From assembly GCF_051175315.1 (NCBI RefSeq), contig NZ_CP195100.1, positions 5,270,001-5,334,000 on the forward strand: 64,000 nucleotides of DNA, read 5' to 3'. A program made the translations under genes and the position numbers. Positions 45,868 through 55,036 of this stretch are shown piece after piece. This stretch comes from Tundrisphaera sp051175315. GTDB taxonomy: Bacteria > Planctomycetota > Planctomycetia > Isosphaerales > Isosphaeraceae. Position 1 is the stretch's first letter; each line of letters begins with the position of its first letter. The notes beneath the pieces were generated by a model. The model was given only the letters and a program-made list of their open reading frames with translations, did not search any database and was not told where the DNA came from.

Positions 45868-46300
45868 CGCGGCGTCCCCCTCCGAGATCGTTTGGGCTGG
45901 TCATCCGGGTGCCATCCTACGCCGAGTCCCGCCCCGCCGCCATCAACCCGAAGGCCCAGGTGTCGGAGTAAGTGGTTCTGGACGATTGACTCATTATCGA
46001 TAATGCCTAGAATGAACCCGGACCCCGGCGACCCGAATTCGCCGAAACTAGCTAATTCATTGCTGTAAAACGACTTCGGCCCGGGATTCTCGGGCCAATC
46101 GGGGACGGATTGTCGCTCCTTGTGGCATGAGATCCACCCCCCGATCCCCGCCTCCCCGCCCGAACCGCTCGTCCTGGCCATCGGCCGGGGCGGGATGCTG
46201 ATGAGATGTCGGCCCTCCCCGGGCCGGCCGGATGGCTCCACGATCGAGACGACCCTCCCCCCTCGATTGATCGACGGGTTAACCCCAGGCGGAATCTCGC
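45868..46300. other. Regulatory region upstream of the RND operon
   Basis: This 433-bp region contains the promoter/operator at 45986-46013 and then about 280 nt of untranslated leader. A short open frame inside it (46012-46068, MNPDPGDPNSPKLANSLL) has no ribosome site and overlaps the -10; I do not call it. No T-tailed hairpin is evident in the leader. Confidence 0.45.
45986..46013 (+). promoter_or_regulatory. Strong promoter with palindromic operator in its spacer (RND operon)
   Basis: TTGACT (45986-45991), 16-bp spacer, TAGAAT (46008-46013): five of six bases match consensus in each box, the best promoter in the window. The spacer is almost wholly the perfect 14-bp palindrome CATTATCGATAATG (45992-46005). 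A repressor bound there would block the polymerase. A TetR- or MarR-type regulator would be expected; none is encoded beside the operon. Confidence 0.6.
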
Positions 46301-47515
46301 ATGCTTCGTCGCGACGGCTTGCTGGCGGCCCTGATGGCGGGATCCCTGATGGCCCCCGGGTGCGACCGGCCGGTCGCGAAGCCCGCCGAGAGTAAGCCCC
46401 CCGAGGTCCTGGTCAGCCTGCCGACCACCGAGGAAGTGACCGACTACGAGGAGTTCATCGGGCACGTCGACGCGGTCCAGTCGGTCGAGGTCCGGGCCCG
46501 CGTGACCGGCTACCTCAAGAAGGTGAATTTCGTCGACGGCGATGAGGTCAACCAGGGGGACCTCCTGTTCGAGATCGACGACCGTCCCTACCGGGCCGAG
46601 CACGACCGGGCCCTGGCCAGCCTCGAACAGGGGAAGGCCCACCTGGGCCGGCTGTCGCGCGACCACTCGCGTGCCGAGGTCCTGCTGTCCCGCAACGCGA
46701 TCGGCCGCGAGGAATACGACCGGATCCAGGGGGATTACGCCGAGGCCATCGCGCTGGTCGGGGTCGCCCAGGCGGAGGTCGACAAGACGCAATTGAACCT
46801 GGAGTTCACCCGGGTCACGGCGCCGATCTCGGGTCGGCTCAGCCGCCGCATGGTCGACCCCGGCAACCTGGTCCAGGCCGACACCACCCCGCTGACCTCG
46901 ATCGTGTCGCTCGACCCGATGTATGTCTACTTCGACGTCGACGAGCGGGTGATGCTCCGGTTCCGCCGACTGATCAGCGAGGGGAAGATCAAGTCGCGGC
47001 AGGAGGAGGAGCGCCCGGTGCTGATCGGGCTGGCCGACGAGGGGAACACGTTCCCGCACGTGGGCAAGATCAACTTCAGCGACAACAAGGTGGATTCAAG
47101 CACCGGGACCCTGCGGGTCCGCGGGTCGATCGACAACCCCAAGCCGCGCATACTTTCGCCCGGGATGTTCGTCCGTGTCCGCCTCCCGGTCGGCTCGCCC
47201 CACAAGTCGATCCTGATCTCGGAGCAGGCCCTGGGGGCCGACCAGGGGAAGAAATTCGTCTACGTGGTCAACGACAAGGACGAGGTGGTCTACCAGATCG
47301 TCGAGGTCGGCTCGCTGAGCAATGGCAAGCGGGTGATCGACAAGGGGCTGGCCATGGGCGACCGGGTCGTCGTCAGCGGGCTCCAGCGGGTCCGGCCGGG
47401 GATCAAGGTCGTCCCGCGCTCGGAGGAGGAGTTCCGCAAGCAGGCGGCCGATGCCGCGGCGAAGCCGATCGACCCGGCCAAGAGCAAGGCCCCGACCCAC
47501 GCCTCGATCCACTGA
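46301..47515 (+). CDS. RND efflux periplasmic adaptor subunit (membrane fusion protein)
   Basis: 404 residues. The signal ends in a lipobox-like LMAPGC (C21), so the adaptor is probably lipid-anchored, as AcrA and MexA are. The order is beta-barrel/lipoyl/helical hairpin: EVRARVTGYLKKVNFVDGDEV (lipoyl half), a short coiled coil (YRAEHDRALASLEQGKAHL), LNLEFTRVTAPISGRLSRRM and the beta-barrel with DSSTGTLRVRGSIDNP. It joins the inner-membrane pump to an outer-membrane channel. The two pump genes follow after 48 bp. Confidence 0.92.
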   Translation: MLRRDGLLAALMAGSLMAPGCDRPVAKPAESKPPEVLVSLPTTEEVTDYEEFIGHVDAVQSVEVRARVTGYLKKVNFVDGDEVNQGDLLFEIDDRPYRAEHDRALASLEQGKAHLGRLSRDHSRAEVLLSRNAIGREEYDRIQGDYAEAIALVGVAQAEVDKTQLNLEFTRVTAPISGRLSRRMVDPGNLVQADTTPLTSIVSLDPMYVYFDVDERVMLRFRRLISEGKIKSRQEEERPVLIGLADEGNTFPHVGKINFSDNKVDSSTGTLRVRGSIDNPKPRILSPGMFVRVRLPVGSPHKSILISEQALGADQGKKFVYVVNDKDEVVYQIVEVGSLSNGKRVIDKGLAMGDRVVVSGLQRVRPGIKVVPRSEEEFRKQAADAAAKPIDPAKSKAPTHASIH

Positions 47516-47563
47516 CGCCCGCCCGCCCGACCGACGGCCCTTGACGCACCGGGAGGAGAGGCC

Positions 47564-50500
47564 GTGATCTCTCGCTTCTTCATCGATCGCCCGATCTTCG
47601 CCGCCGTCCTGTCGATCGTGATCACGCTCGCCGGGGGGATCGCGCTATTCACCCTGCCGGTGGCGCTATATCCGCCGATCGCGCCGCCGGTCGTGCAGGT
47701 GAGCTGCACCTTCCCCGGGGCCAGCGCCCAGGTCGTATCCGACTCGGTCGCCACGCCGATCGAGGAGCAGGTCAACGGCGTCGAGGGCATGATGTACATG
47801 GCCTCGCAGTGCACCAACGACGGCGGCTACAACCTCACCGTCACGTTCAAGCACGGCGTCGACCTCAACATGGCGCAGGTCCTGGTCCAGAACCGGGTCA
47901 ACCTGGCCACGCCCAAACTGCCCGACGTCATCAAGCAGACCGGCGTCACGACCCGCAAGAAGGCCCCCGACATCCTGCTGGCGATGGCGCTCAACTCGCC
48001 CGACCCCCGCTACGACCAGCTCTACCTGAGCAACTATGCCCTGATCCACCTCAAGGATGAGATCCTCCGCATCCCGGGCGTGAGCGACATCGGCATGCTC
48101 GGCCAGCGCGACTACAGCATGCGGATCTGGGTCGACCCCGAGAAGCTCGCCTCCCGCGACATGACCGCCAGCGACGTGGTGGCGGCCATCCGCCGCGAGA
48201 ACATGCAGGTCGCCACCGGCCAGATCGGCCAGCCGCCGGTCCCCTCCGGCCAGCTCATCCAGGTGCCGATCAGCCTCCTCGGGCGCCTGGAGGATGTGGA
48301 ACAGTACGAGAGGATCATCGTCAAGAAGACCGCCGACGGCCGGATCGTCCGGGTCCGGGACATCGCCAAGGTCGAGCTCGGGTCCAAGAACGAGGACCTG
48401 AGCTGTTCGGTCAACGGCAGGCCATCGATGTCGATGGCCATCTTCCAGCTCCCCGACGCCAACGCCCTGGAAACCGCCGACCTGGTAAAGGCCAAAATCG
48501 AGGAGTTGAGCCACTCGTTCCCCGTCGGCATCGGCTACGAGATCCGCTACGACACCACCCCGTTCATCCGCGACTCGATCAACGAGGTGTTCAAGACCCT
48601 CCGCGAGGCGGTGATCCTGGTGGCGATCGTGGTGCTGTTGTTCCTGCAGAACTGGCGATCGGCGATCATCCCGCTGGTGGCGGTGCCGGTGGCCATCGTG
48701 GGGACCTTCGCGGTGATGGCGGGGATGGGCTTCTCGCTGAATAACCTGACCCTGTTCGGGCTGGTGCTGGCCATCGGCATCGTGGTGGACGACGCGATCG
48801 TGGTGGTGGAGGCGGTGGAGCACCACGTGGAGCACGGGATGGCGCCGCGGGACGCGACGATCCGGGCGATGGAGGAGGTGAGCGGCCCGGTGATCGCCAT
48901 CGGGCTGGTGCTGACGGCGGTGTTCGTGCCGTGCGCGTTCATCACGGGGATCGTGGGCCAGTTCTTCCGGCAGTTCGCGCTGACGATCGCGACGTCGACC
49001 TTGATCTCGGCGTTCAACTCGCTGACGCTGTCCCCCGCACTCGCCGCTCTCCTCATCCGGCCGAGGACCAACACCAACCGGGTGGCCCTGCCCAAGCCGG
49101 CCTATGCCCTGTTCGGCGCCTGGCTGGCCTATCTCTACCTCGGCCCCGAGCTGGCGGCCCGCATGGGGCCATACAAGGCCGGCGCGAACGTGCTGGCTGG
49201 GCTGATCGGGATGGTGGCCGGGTGGGCGATAGGGATCGGCTTCGACAAGCTGCTGGTCTGGTTCTTCGGGATCTTCAACCGGGGCTTCAACCTCGCGACC
49301 GACCTCTATACCTGGACGGTCGGGATCTTGCTCCGGCTCGCCGCCGTGAGCCTGGTGGGGTACGTCGCGCTGCTGGCCCTGACCTACGTCGAGTTCAAGC
49401 GGGCCCCGTCCGGCTTCATCCCGTCGCAGGACATGGGCTACCTGCTCTGCAACGTCCAGCTCATCGACTCGACGTCGAACGAGCGCACCAAGGAGGTGAT
49501 GGACCGGATCGAGGCGATCGCCAAGAAGATGCCCGGGGTTAGGCACACCCAGGCGATCACCGGGCAATCGCTGCTGCTGGGCGCCAACGGGTCGAACTTC
49601 GGGTCGATGTTCTGCGTGCTCGATCCGTTCGAGGAGCGGCCGACGGCGGACCTGTACAGCGACGCGATCATCGCCAAGCTCCGCAAGGCGTTCGCCGACC
49701 AGATCCCCGAGGCGATGGTCACGGTGCTCGGGCCGCCCCCGGTCCGGGGCGTGGGCCGCGCCGGCGGGTTCAAGCTGATGATCGAGGACCGGGGGGACAA
49801 CGGGGTGTCGGTCCTGGAAGGCCAGACCGAGAACGTCCTGGACCTGGCCAAGAAGGACAAGCGGCTGGCCAACATGGCCTCGACCTTCCGGGCCAACGTC
49901 CCCCAGTACTTCGTGGACGTGAACCGGGCCGAGTGCATGACCAAGGAGGTCCCGCTCAAGGACCTGTTCGACACCCTGCGGATCTACCTGGGCTCGCTCT
50001 ACGTCAACGACTTCAACAAGTTCGGCCGGACCTGGCAGGTCGTGGTCCAGGCCGACCCCCAGTTCCGCAACGCCATCGAGAACGTGAAGCGGCTGAAGGT
50101 CCGCAACGCCCGGGGCACGATGGTGCCGGTGGGCACCCTGGCCGACTTCCAGCAGATCAACGGCCCCTTGATGATCCCCCGGTACAACATGTACCCGGCC
50201 GCGCCGCTGAACGGGGCGGCGGCCCCGGGCACCAGCACCGGCGACGCCATCGCGATCATGGAGAAGCTGGGCCGGGAGAACCTCCTGGACTCGATGAAGT
50301 TCGAGTGGACCGAGCTGGCCTACCTGGAACTCCAGGCGGGCAACACCGCGATGCTGGTCTTCGGCTTCGCGGTGGTCATGGTCTTCCTGGTGCTCGCCGC
50401 CCAGTACGAAAGCTGGTCGATGCCGCTGGCGATCATCCTGGTGGTGCCGATGTGCCTGCTGAGCGCCATCATCGGCGTGAACCTGGCGGGCCAGGACATC

Positions 50501-51016
50501 AACATCTTCACCCAGATCGGGTTCGTGGTGCTGGTCGGGCTGGCCAGCAAGAACGCGATCCTGATCGTCGAGTTCGCCAAGCACCAGCGCGACAAGGGGA
50601 TCAGCCGGCGGCAGGCGACGCTGGACGCCTGCCGGCTCCGGTTCCGGCCGATCATCATGACCTCGCTGGCGTTCATCCTCGGGGTCCTGCCGCTCCTGTA
50701 CGGCCACGGGGCCGGGGCCGAGATGCGGCGGACCCTGGGGACCACCGTCTTCAGCGGGATGCTCGGCGTGACGATCTTCGGCGTGCTCCTGACGCCGGTC
50801 TTCTTCTTCGCCATCGACTGGCTGGGCGAGACGCGGCTGTTCGGCTCGCCCGCCCTGCAGAAGATCCTGAAGTTCCCCCTGACGATCCTCTCCGGGCGGC
50901 TGTTCCGCGAGATGATCGCCCGCCGGAAACGGCCCGCGAAGCGTCCCCGGGTTGATGAGCTAGCGGTGCCGGTCGCGATCCAGGATCGCGAGGGCGAACT
51001 CGTCGAACAGAAGTGA
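47564..51016 (+). CDS. RND family inner-membrane efflux pump, HAE1 type (first copy)
   Basis: 1150 residues with the AcrB-type plan: TM1, a large periplasmic loop, TM2-6, TM7, a second loop and TM8-12. FFIDRPIFAAVLSIVITLAGG starts it; the proton-relay Asp pair is D409-D410 (VVDDAIVVVE) and the essential TM10 Lys is present (SKNAILIVEFAK). The length is somewhat above AcrB (1049) because of an insertion after TM6 with extra hydrophobic segments (about 505-570) and a basic tail. It probably exports hydrophobic compounds with the adaptor upstream. Residues 349-499 come from the near-identical tract shared with the second pump. Confidence 0.93.
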   Translation: MISRFFIDRPIFAAVLSIVITLAGGIALFTLPVALYPPIAPPVVQVSCTFPGASAQVVSDSVATPIEEQVNGVEGMMYMASQCTNDGGYNLTVTFKHGVDLNMAQVLVQNRVNLATPKLPDVIKQTGVTTRKKAPDILLAMALNSPDPRYDQLYLSNYALIHLKDEILRIPGVSDIGMLGQRDYSMRIWVDPEKLASRDMTASDVVAAIRRENMQVATGQIGQPPVPSGQLIQVPISLLGRLEDVEQYERIIVKKTADGRIVRVRDIAKVELGSKNEDLSCSVNGRPSMSMAIFQLPDANALETADLVKAKIEELSHSFPVGIGYEIRYDTTPFIRDSINEVFKTLREAVILVAIVVLLFLQNWRSAIIPLVAVPVAIVGTFAVMAGMGFSLNNLTLFGLVLAIGIVVDDAIVVVEAVEHHVEHGMAPRDATIRAMEEVSGPVIAIGLVLTAVFVPCAFITGIVGQFFRQFALTIATSTLISAFNSLTLSPALAALLIRPRTNTNRVALPKPAYALFGAWLAYLYLGPELAARMGPYKAGANVLAGLIGMVAGWAIGIGFDKLLVWFFGIFNRGFNLATDLYTWTVGILLRLAAVSLVGYVALLALTYVEFKRAPSGFIPSQDMGYLLCNVQLIDSTSNERTKEVMDRIEAIAKKMPGVRHTQAITGQSLLLGANGSNFGSMFCVLDPFEERPTADLYSDAIIAKLRKAFADQIPEAMVTVLGPPPVRGVGRAGGFKLMIEDRGDNGVSVLEGQTENVLDLAKKDKRLANMASTFRANVPQYFVDVNRAECMTKEVPLKDLFDTLRIYLGSLYVNDFNKFGRTWQVVVQADPQFRNAIENVKRLKVRNARGTMVPVGTLADFQQINGPLMIPRYNMYPAAPLNGAAAPGTSTGDAIAIMEKLGRENLLDSMKFEWTELAYLELQAGNTAMLVFGFAVVMVFLVLAAQYESWSMPLAIILVVPMCLLSAIIGVNLAGQDINIFTQIGFVVLVGLASKNAILIVEFAKHQRDKGISRRQATLDACRLRFRPIIMTSLAFILGVLPLLYGHGAGAEMRRTLGTTVFSGMLGVTIFGVLLTPVFFFAIDWLGETRLFGSPALQKILKFPLTILSGRLFREMIARRKRPAKRPRVDELAVPVAIQDREGELVEQK
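48608..49062 (+). repeat. RND pump near-identical tract, copy 1
   Basis: 455 bp matching 52070-52524 with ten differences by my count, all at synonymous positions, so the 151 encoded residues are identical. Identity drops abruptly at both edges. Codons here favour G in the third position (GTG, GCG, ACG, GGG), whereas flanking codons favour C. Confidence 0.9.
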
Positions 51017-51028
51017 GGCCCCCCGCCC

Positions 51029-54000
51029 ATGTCGCGATTCTTCATCGATCGGCCGATCTTCGCCTCGGTGCTCTCGATCATCATCACCCTGGCCGGCGGC
51101 ATCAGCGTCGGTGCGCTGCCGGTTTCGCAATATCCCGACATCACCCCGCCCACCGTCGAGGTGTCCGGCTACTACCCCGGGGCCAACGCCAAGGTGGTGG
51201 CCGACACCGTCGCCGCGCCGATCGAGCAGCAGGTCAACGGCGTCGAGGGGATGATGTACATGTCATCCCAATGCACCAATGACGGGATGTACACGCTGAC
51301 GGTCACCTTCCGGATCGGCATCGACCTCGACATGGCGCAGGTGCTGGTCCAGAACCGGGTGAGCCTGGCCGAGCCGATCCTGCCCGAGCTGGTCAAAAGG
51401 CGCGGGGTGATGGTCAAGAAGAAGTCGCCCAGCATCCTGATGATCGTCAACCTGTTCTCGCCCGACGATTCGCAGGACAACCTCTATCTCAGTAATTACG
51501 CCACCATCCAGATCCGCGACGAGTTGTCCCGGCTCGACGGCGTGGGCGACATCACCTACCTGGGCCAGCGCGACTACAGCATGCGGGTCTGGCTCGACCC
51601 CGGCAAGATGGCCTTCCGCAACCTGGCGGCGACCGACGTGGCGGCGGCGATCTCGCAGCAGAACACCCAGGTGGCCGCCGGCCAGATCGGCCAGCCGCCG
51701 GTGCCCACCGGTCAGGTCTTCCAGTACACGATGACCACCCTGGGCCGGCTGGTGGACGCCGACCAGTTCGGCGACATCATCCTCAAGACCGACGCCGCCG
51801 GCCGGATCGTCCGGCTCCGCGACGTCGCCACCATCGAGCTAGGTGCCCAGGGCTACGACCAGACCTGCACCCTGGACGGCAAGCCGTCGGTCGCCCTATC
51901 GATCTACCAGAGGCCGGGCTCCAACGCCCTGCAGACCGCCGAGCTGGTCCGCAACAAGATGGAGGAACTCAAGAAGGAGTTCCGCAAGGGCGTCGACTAC
52001 GCGATCGTCTACGACACCACCCCGTTCATCAAGGAGTCGGTCCACGAGGTCGTCAAGACGTTGCGGGACGCGGTGATCCTGGTGGCGATCGTGGTGCTGT
52101 TGTTCCTGCAAAACTGGCGATCGGCGATCATCCCGCTGGTGGCGGTGCCGGTGGCGATCGTGGGGACCTTCGCGGTGATGGCGGGGATGGGCTTCTCGCT
52201 GAACAACCTGACGTTGTTCGGGCTGGTGCTGGCCATCGGCATCGTGGTGGACGACGCGATCGTGGTGGTGGAGGCGGTGGAGCACCACGTGGAGCACGGG
52301 ATGGCGCCGCGGGACGCGACGATCCGTGCGATGGAGGAGGTGAGCGGCCCGGTGATCGCTATCGGGCTGGTGCTGACGGCGGTGTTCGTGCCGTGCGCGT
52401 TCATCACGGGGATCGTGGGCCAGTTCTTCCGGCAGTTCGCGCTGACGATCGCGACGTCGACCTTGATCTCGGCGTTCAACTCGCTGACGCTGTCCCCCGC
52501 GCTGGCCGCTCTCCTCATCCGGCCCAAGAATCGGGAGAAGCCGGAGGCCCTGCCCGGCCTGGCCTACGCCCTGATCGGCGCCTGGGCCGCCTTCGCGTTC
52601 CTGACCCCCCAGATTGAACCCCCGATGCTGGCGCACCAGTGGCCGGCCTGGTCGGCGGTCGCCGCGTCGCTCCTGATCGGGGCGGTCGCCGGGTGGGCCG
52701 TCGGCCTGGTGCTCGACCGCGTCCTGGTCTGGTTCTTCGGCGTCTTCAACGCCGGGTTCGAGGCGGCGACCAACGCCTACACCCGGGTCGTCGGCTGGAT
52801 GCTCCGCGGGAGCATCGCGGTGCTGGTCCTGTACGCCGGCCTGCTCTACCTGACCTATGACACGTTCCAGAGGACGCCGACCGGCTTCATCCCCGCGCAA
52901 GACAAGGGCTATCTCCTGGTCAATGTCCAACTCCCCGACGCGACCTCGGTGGAGCAGACGCAGAAGGTGATGCGGAAGGTCGAGGCGATCGCCAGGGAGA
53001 CGGAGGGCGTCGAGCACACGGTGGCCCTGGCCGGGCAGTCGATCCTGCTCAACGCCAACGCGCCCAACTTCGGCGCCGTCTACGTGATGCTGGAAGAATT
53101 CCACCACCGCCTGAAGCCCGAGCTGCACGGCGAGGCGATCGCCGCGACGCTCCAGGACCGGCTCCAGCACGAGATCCTGGACGGGCTGGTCAACGTCTTC
53201 GGCGCCCCGCCCGTGGAGGGTCTGGGCACCGCCGGCGGGTTCAAGGTGGTGATCGAGGACCGGGGGGACAACGGGCTGGAGGCGCTCCAGGCCGCCGCCG
53301 AGAAGACCGTCTCCGAGGGCGGGGCCGACCCGGGGCTCACCGGCCTGTTCACCAGCTTCCGCGCCAACACCCCGTGGATCTTCCTGGATATCGATCACGA
53401 CAAGGTCAACGCGATGGATGTCGGCATGGACGAGCTGTATAACAGCCTCCAGGTCTACCTCGGCTCGCTCTACGTCAACGACTTCAACCGCTTCGGCCGG
53501 ACCTGGCAGGTGAATGTCCAGGGGGCGGCCGATTTCCGCAAGCAGACCGAGGACCTCAAATCCCTGAAGATCCGCAACCGGCGGGGGGGCATGGTCCCCT
53601 TCGGCGCCATGGCCGCCGTCCGCCCGGTGAGCGGGCCGGTCCTGATCATGAGGTACAACATGTACCCGTCGGCGGCCGTCAACGGATCGCCGGCCCCCGG
53701 CAGCAGCTCGGGCCAGGCCATCACCTCCGTCAACAACCTGATGGAACGGGACCTGCCCCCCTCGATGCGGACCGAGTGGACCGAGCTGGCGCTGCTCCAG
53801 CTGGAGACCGGCTCGACGGCGATGTACGTCTTCATCCTGGCGGTGGTCCTGGTCTTCCTGGTGCTCGCCGCCCAGTACGAGAGCTGGTCGCTGCCGTTCT
53901 CAGTCATCCTGGTGGTGCCGATGTGCCTTCTCTGCTCGGTCGCGGGCGTGCAGATGGCCCGGATGGACATCAACATCTTCACCCAGATAGGCTTCATCGT

Positions 54001-54439
54001 GCTGGTCGGCCTGGCGTGCAAGAATGCCATCCTGATCGTGGAATTCGCCAAGGCCCGCCGCGAGGAGGGGGTGCCCGGCTACCAGGCGACGCTGGACGCC
54101 TGCAAGCTCCGGCTCCGGCCGATCATGATGACCTCGCTGGCCTTCATCCTCGGCGTGGTACCGCTGGCCCTGTCCGAGGGGGCGGGCTCGGAGATGAGGC
54201 GGGCCCTGGGCACGGCGGTCTTCGCCGGCATGCTCGGCGTGACCCTGTTCGGCATCTTCCTGACACCGGTCTTTTATTACGTGATTCAGGGGTTCAACAA
54301 CCTCATCTCCCGCGTGCGGAGGCGGATCGACCCCGCCTCGGCCCCGGGCCCCGATGCGGACTTCCACGACGGGATCGAGGGGGGGCCGGATGGTAAGGGG
54401 GGCCCGAACAAGGCGGAACCCGCCTATTCCGGGGCCTGA
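51029..54439 (+). CDS. RND family inner-membrane efflux pump, HAE1 type (second copy)
   Basis: 1136 residues, 12 bp after the first pump's stop. The start FFIDRPIFASVLSIIITLAGG and the loop SQYPDITPPTVEVSGYYPGA are typical of HAE1 pumps; D408-D409 and the TM10 Lys (CKNAILIVEFAK) are intact. It carries the same extra segment after TM6 (about 505-575). Two pump genes behind one adaptor is the arrangement of mdtABC, where the two RND proteins form a mixed trimer, so this pair may work as heterotrimers; that is an inference. No TolC-like outer-membrane factor follows within the window. Confidence 0.93.
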   Translation: MSRFFIDRPIFASVLSIIITLAGGISVGALPVSQYPDITPPTVEVSGYYPGANAKVVADTVAAPIEQQVNGVEGMMYMSSQCTNDGMYTLTVTFRIGIDLDMAQVLVQNRVSLAEPILPELVKRRGVMVKKKSPSILMIVNLFSPDDSQDNLYLSNYATIQIRDELSRLDGVGDITYLGQRDYSMRVWLDPGKMAFRNLAATDVAAAISQQNTQVAAGQIGQPPVPTGQVFQYTMTTLGRLVDADQFGDIILKTDAAGRIVRLRDVATIELGAQGYDQTCTLDGKPSVALSIYQRPGSNALQTAELVRNKMEELKKEFRKGVDYAIVYDTTPFIKESVHEVVKTLRDAVILVAIVVLLFLQNWRSAIIPLVAVPVAIVGTFAVMAGMGFSLNNLTLFGLVLAIGIVVDDAIVVVEAVEHHVEHGMAPRDATIRAMEEVSGPVIAIGLVLTAVFVPCAFITGIVGQFFRQFALTIATSTLISAFNSLTLSPALAALLIRPKNREKPEALPGLAYALIGAWAAFAFLTPQIEPPMLAHQWPAWSAVAASLLIGAVAGWAVGLVLDRVLVWFFGVFNAGFEAATNAYTRVVGWMLRGSIAVLVLYAGLLYLTYDTFQRTPTGFIPAQDKGYLLVNVQLPDATSVEQTQKVMRKVEAIARETEGVEHTVALAGQSILLNANAPNFGAVYVMLEEFHHRLKPELHGEAIAATLQDRLQHEILDGLVNVFGAPPVEGLGTAGGFKVVIEDRGDNGLEALQAAAEKTVSEGGADPGLTGLFTSFRANTPWIFLDIDHDKVNAMDVGMDELYNSLQVYLGSLYVNDFNRFGRTWQVNVQGAADFRKQTEDLKSLKIRNRRGGMVPFGAMAAVRPVSGPVLIMRYNMYPSAAVNGSPAPGSSSGQAITSVNNLMERDLPPSMRTEWTELALLQLETGSTAMYVFILAVVLVFLVLAAQYESWSLPFSVILVVPMCLLCSVAGVQMARMDINIFTQIGFIVLVGLACKNAILIVEFAKARREEGVPGYQATLDACKLRLRPIMMTSLAFILGVVPLALSEGAGSEMRRALGTAVFAGMLGVTLFGIFLTPVFYYVIQGFNNLISRVRRRIDPASAPGPDADFHDGIEGGPDGKGGPNKAEPAYSGA
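52070..52524 (+). repeat. RND pump near-identical tract, copy 2
   Basis: The partner of 48608-49062, spanning TM2 to TM6 with the Asp pair. The two copies are 3.46 kb apart in direct orientation, so recombination between them would fuse the pumps and delete the intervening DNA. Confidence 0.9.
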
Positions 54440-54607
54440 AGCCCGGATCGGGGGCCGGGGTCATGCCGCGCGTATGTCCGCGGAGGTTATCCATGAATTC
54501 GATCGATGCATGGCTCCATCCCTGCTTAAGAATGGCCGTTATCTAAAGAAATCGATGATCTCAGGTCGGCTTCGTGGTAGTATGGAAAGAATCAAGGCCG
54601 AAATAAT

Positions 54608-54640
54608 CCCGGATGATCGTCATCCGGGTCACTTTTCAAG
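54608..54640 (+). terminator. Possible terminator of the RND operon
   Basis: Perfect 9-bp stem CCCGGATGA (54608-54616) and TCATCCGGG (54620-54628) with a 3-base loop, followed by TCACTTTTC. It lies about 170 bp after the second pump gene. Confidence 0.5.
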
Positions 54641-54651
54641 AGTTGTGACCA

Positions 54652-54924
54652 ATGGTTGATCACACGACGCGGACGATGGCTGTCCGCCTGAAAGTCAAGA
54701 ACGCCTCATCCCATCCCAGTCGCGGGCTGGCGATGCTGTGCATGGGATGCGGTTCGCCGCTGGAGATCCATCAGCCCGACCAGGCATTTCCCGACAGGAT
54801 CCTGGGGACCTGCGAGGACTGCCATGGCTGGGTCGTGGCGGACTTCGCCCCGGGCCGGGATGATCAGCTGATGCTGTTCCTGCCCGGCACCCCGCTGGCG
54901 GAGTGCGTGGGCCTCGCCCACTGA
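54652..54924 (+). CDS. Small Cys4 (zinc-ribbon-like) protein
   Basis: 90 residues with two CxxC pairs 30 residues apart (LCMGCGSPLE and GTCEDCHGWVV), fitting a zinc-ribbon or rubredoxin-like knuckle. The remainder is unremarkable. The start is uncertain: ATG 54652 or 54676, neither with a good ribosome site. It lies between the RND operon and the CnoX-like gene and has no clear operon partner. A role in metal- or nucleic-acid-binding is only a guess. Confidence 0.65.
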   Translation: MVDHTTRTMAVRLKVKNASSHPSRGLAMLCMGCGSPLEIHQPDQAFPDRILGTCEDCHGWVVADFAPGRDDQLMLFLPGTPLAECVGLAH

Positions 54925-54947
54925 CCGCGCCGGCCCGGGCCGACGCA

Positions 54948-54976
54948 TTGCCACTCCGGGTCGCCGTTCCTACCAT
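54948..54976 (+). promoter_or_regulatory. Promoter for the CnoX-like gene and msrB
   Basis: TTGCCA (54948-54953), 17-bp spacer, TACCAT (54971-54976), about 60 bp upstream of the CnoX-like start. Five of six -35 bases match consensus. Confidence 0.5.
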
Positions 54977-55036
54977 GAGGGTAGCGGGGCGACGTGGGGT
55001 GATGCGTCCTGGCCTGCAAGCCGAGGTGTGGTGGCG

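Noticed and set aside
46012..46068. A short open frame in the leader of the RND operon
   Set aside because: It overlaps the -10 box, so most transcripts would lack its start, and it has no ribosome site.
47666..50707. A 1013-codon frame antisense to the first RND pump
   Set aside because: High-GC shadow rich in His/Arg/Asp/Gln with no ribosome site; the plus-strand pump is a full, conserved RND protein.
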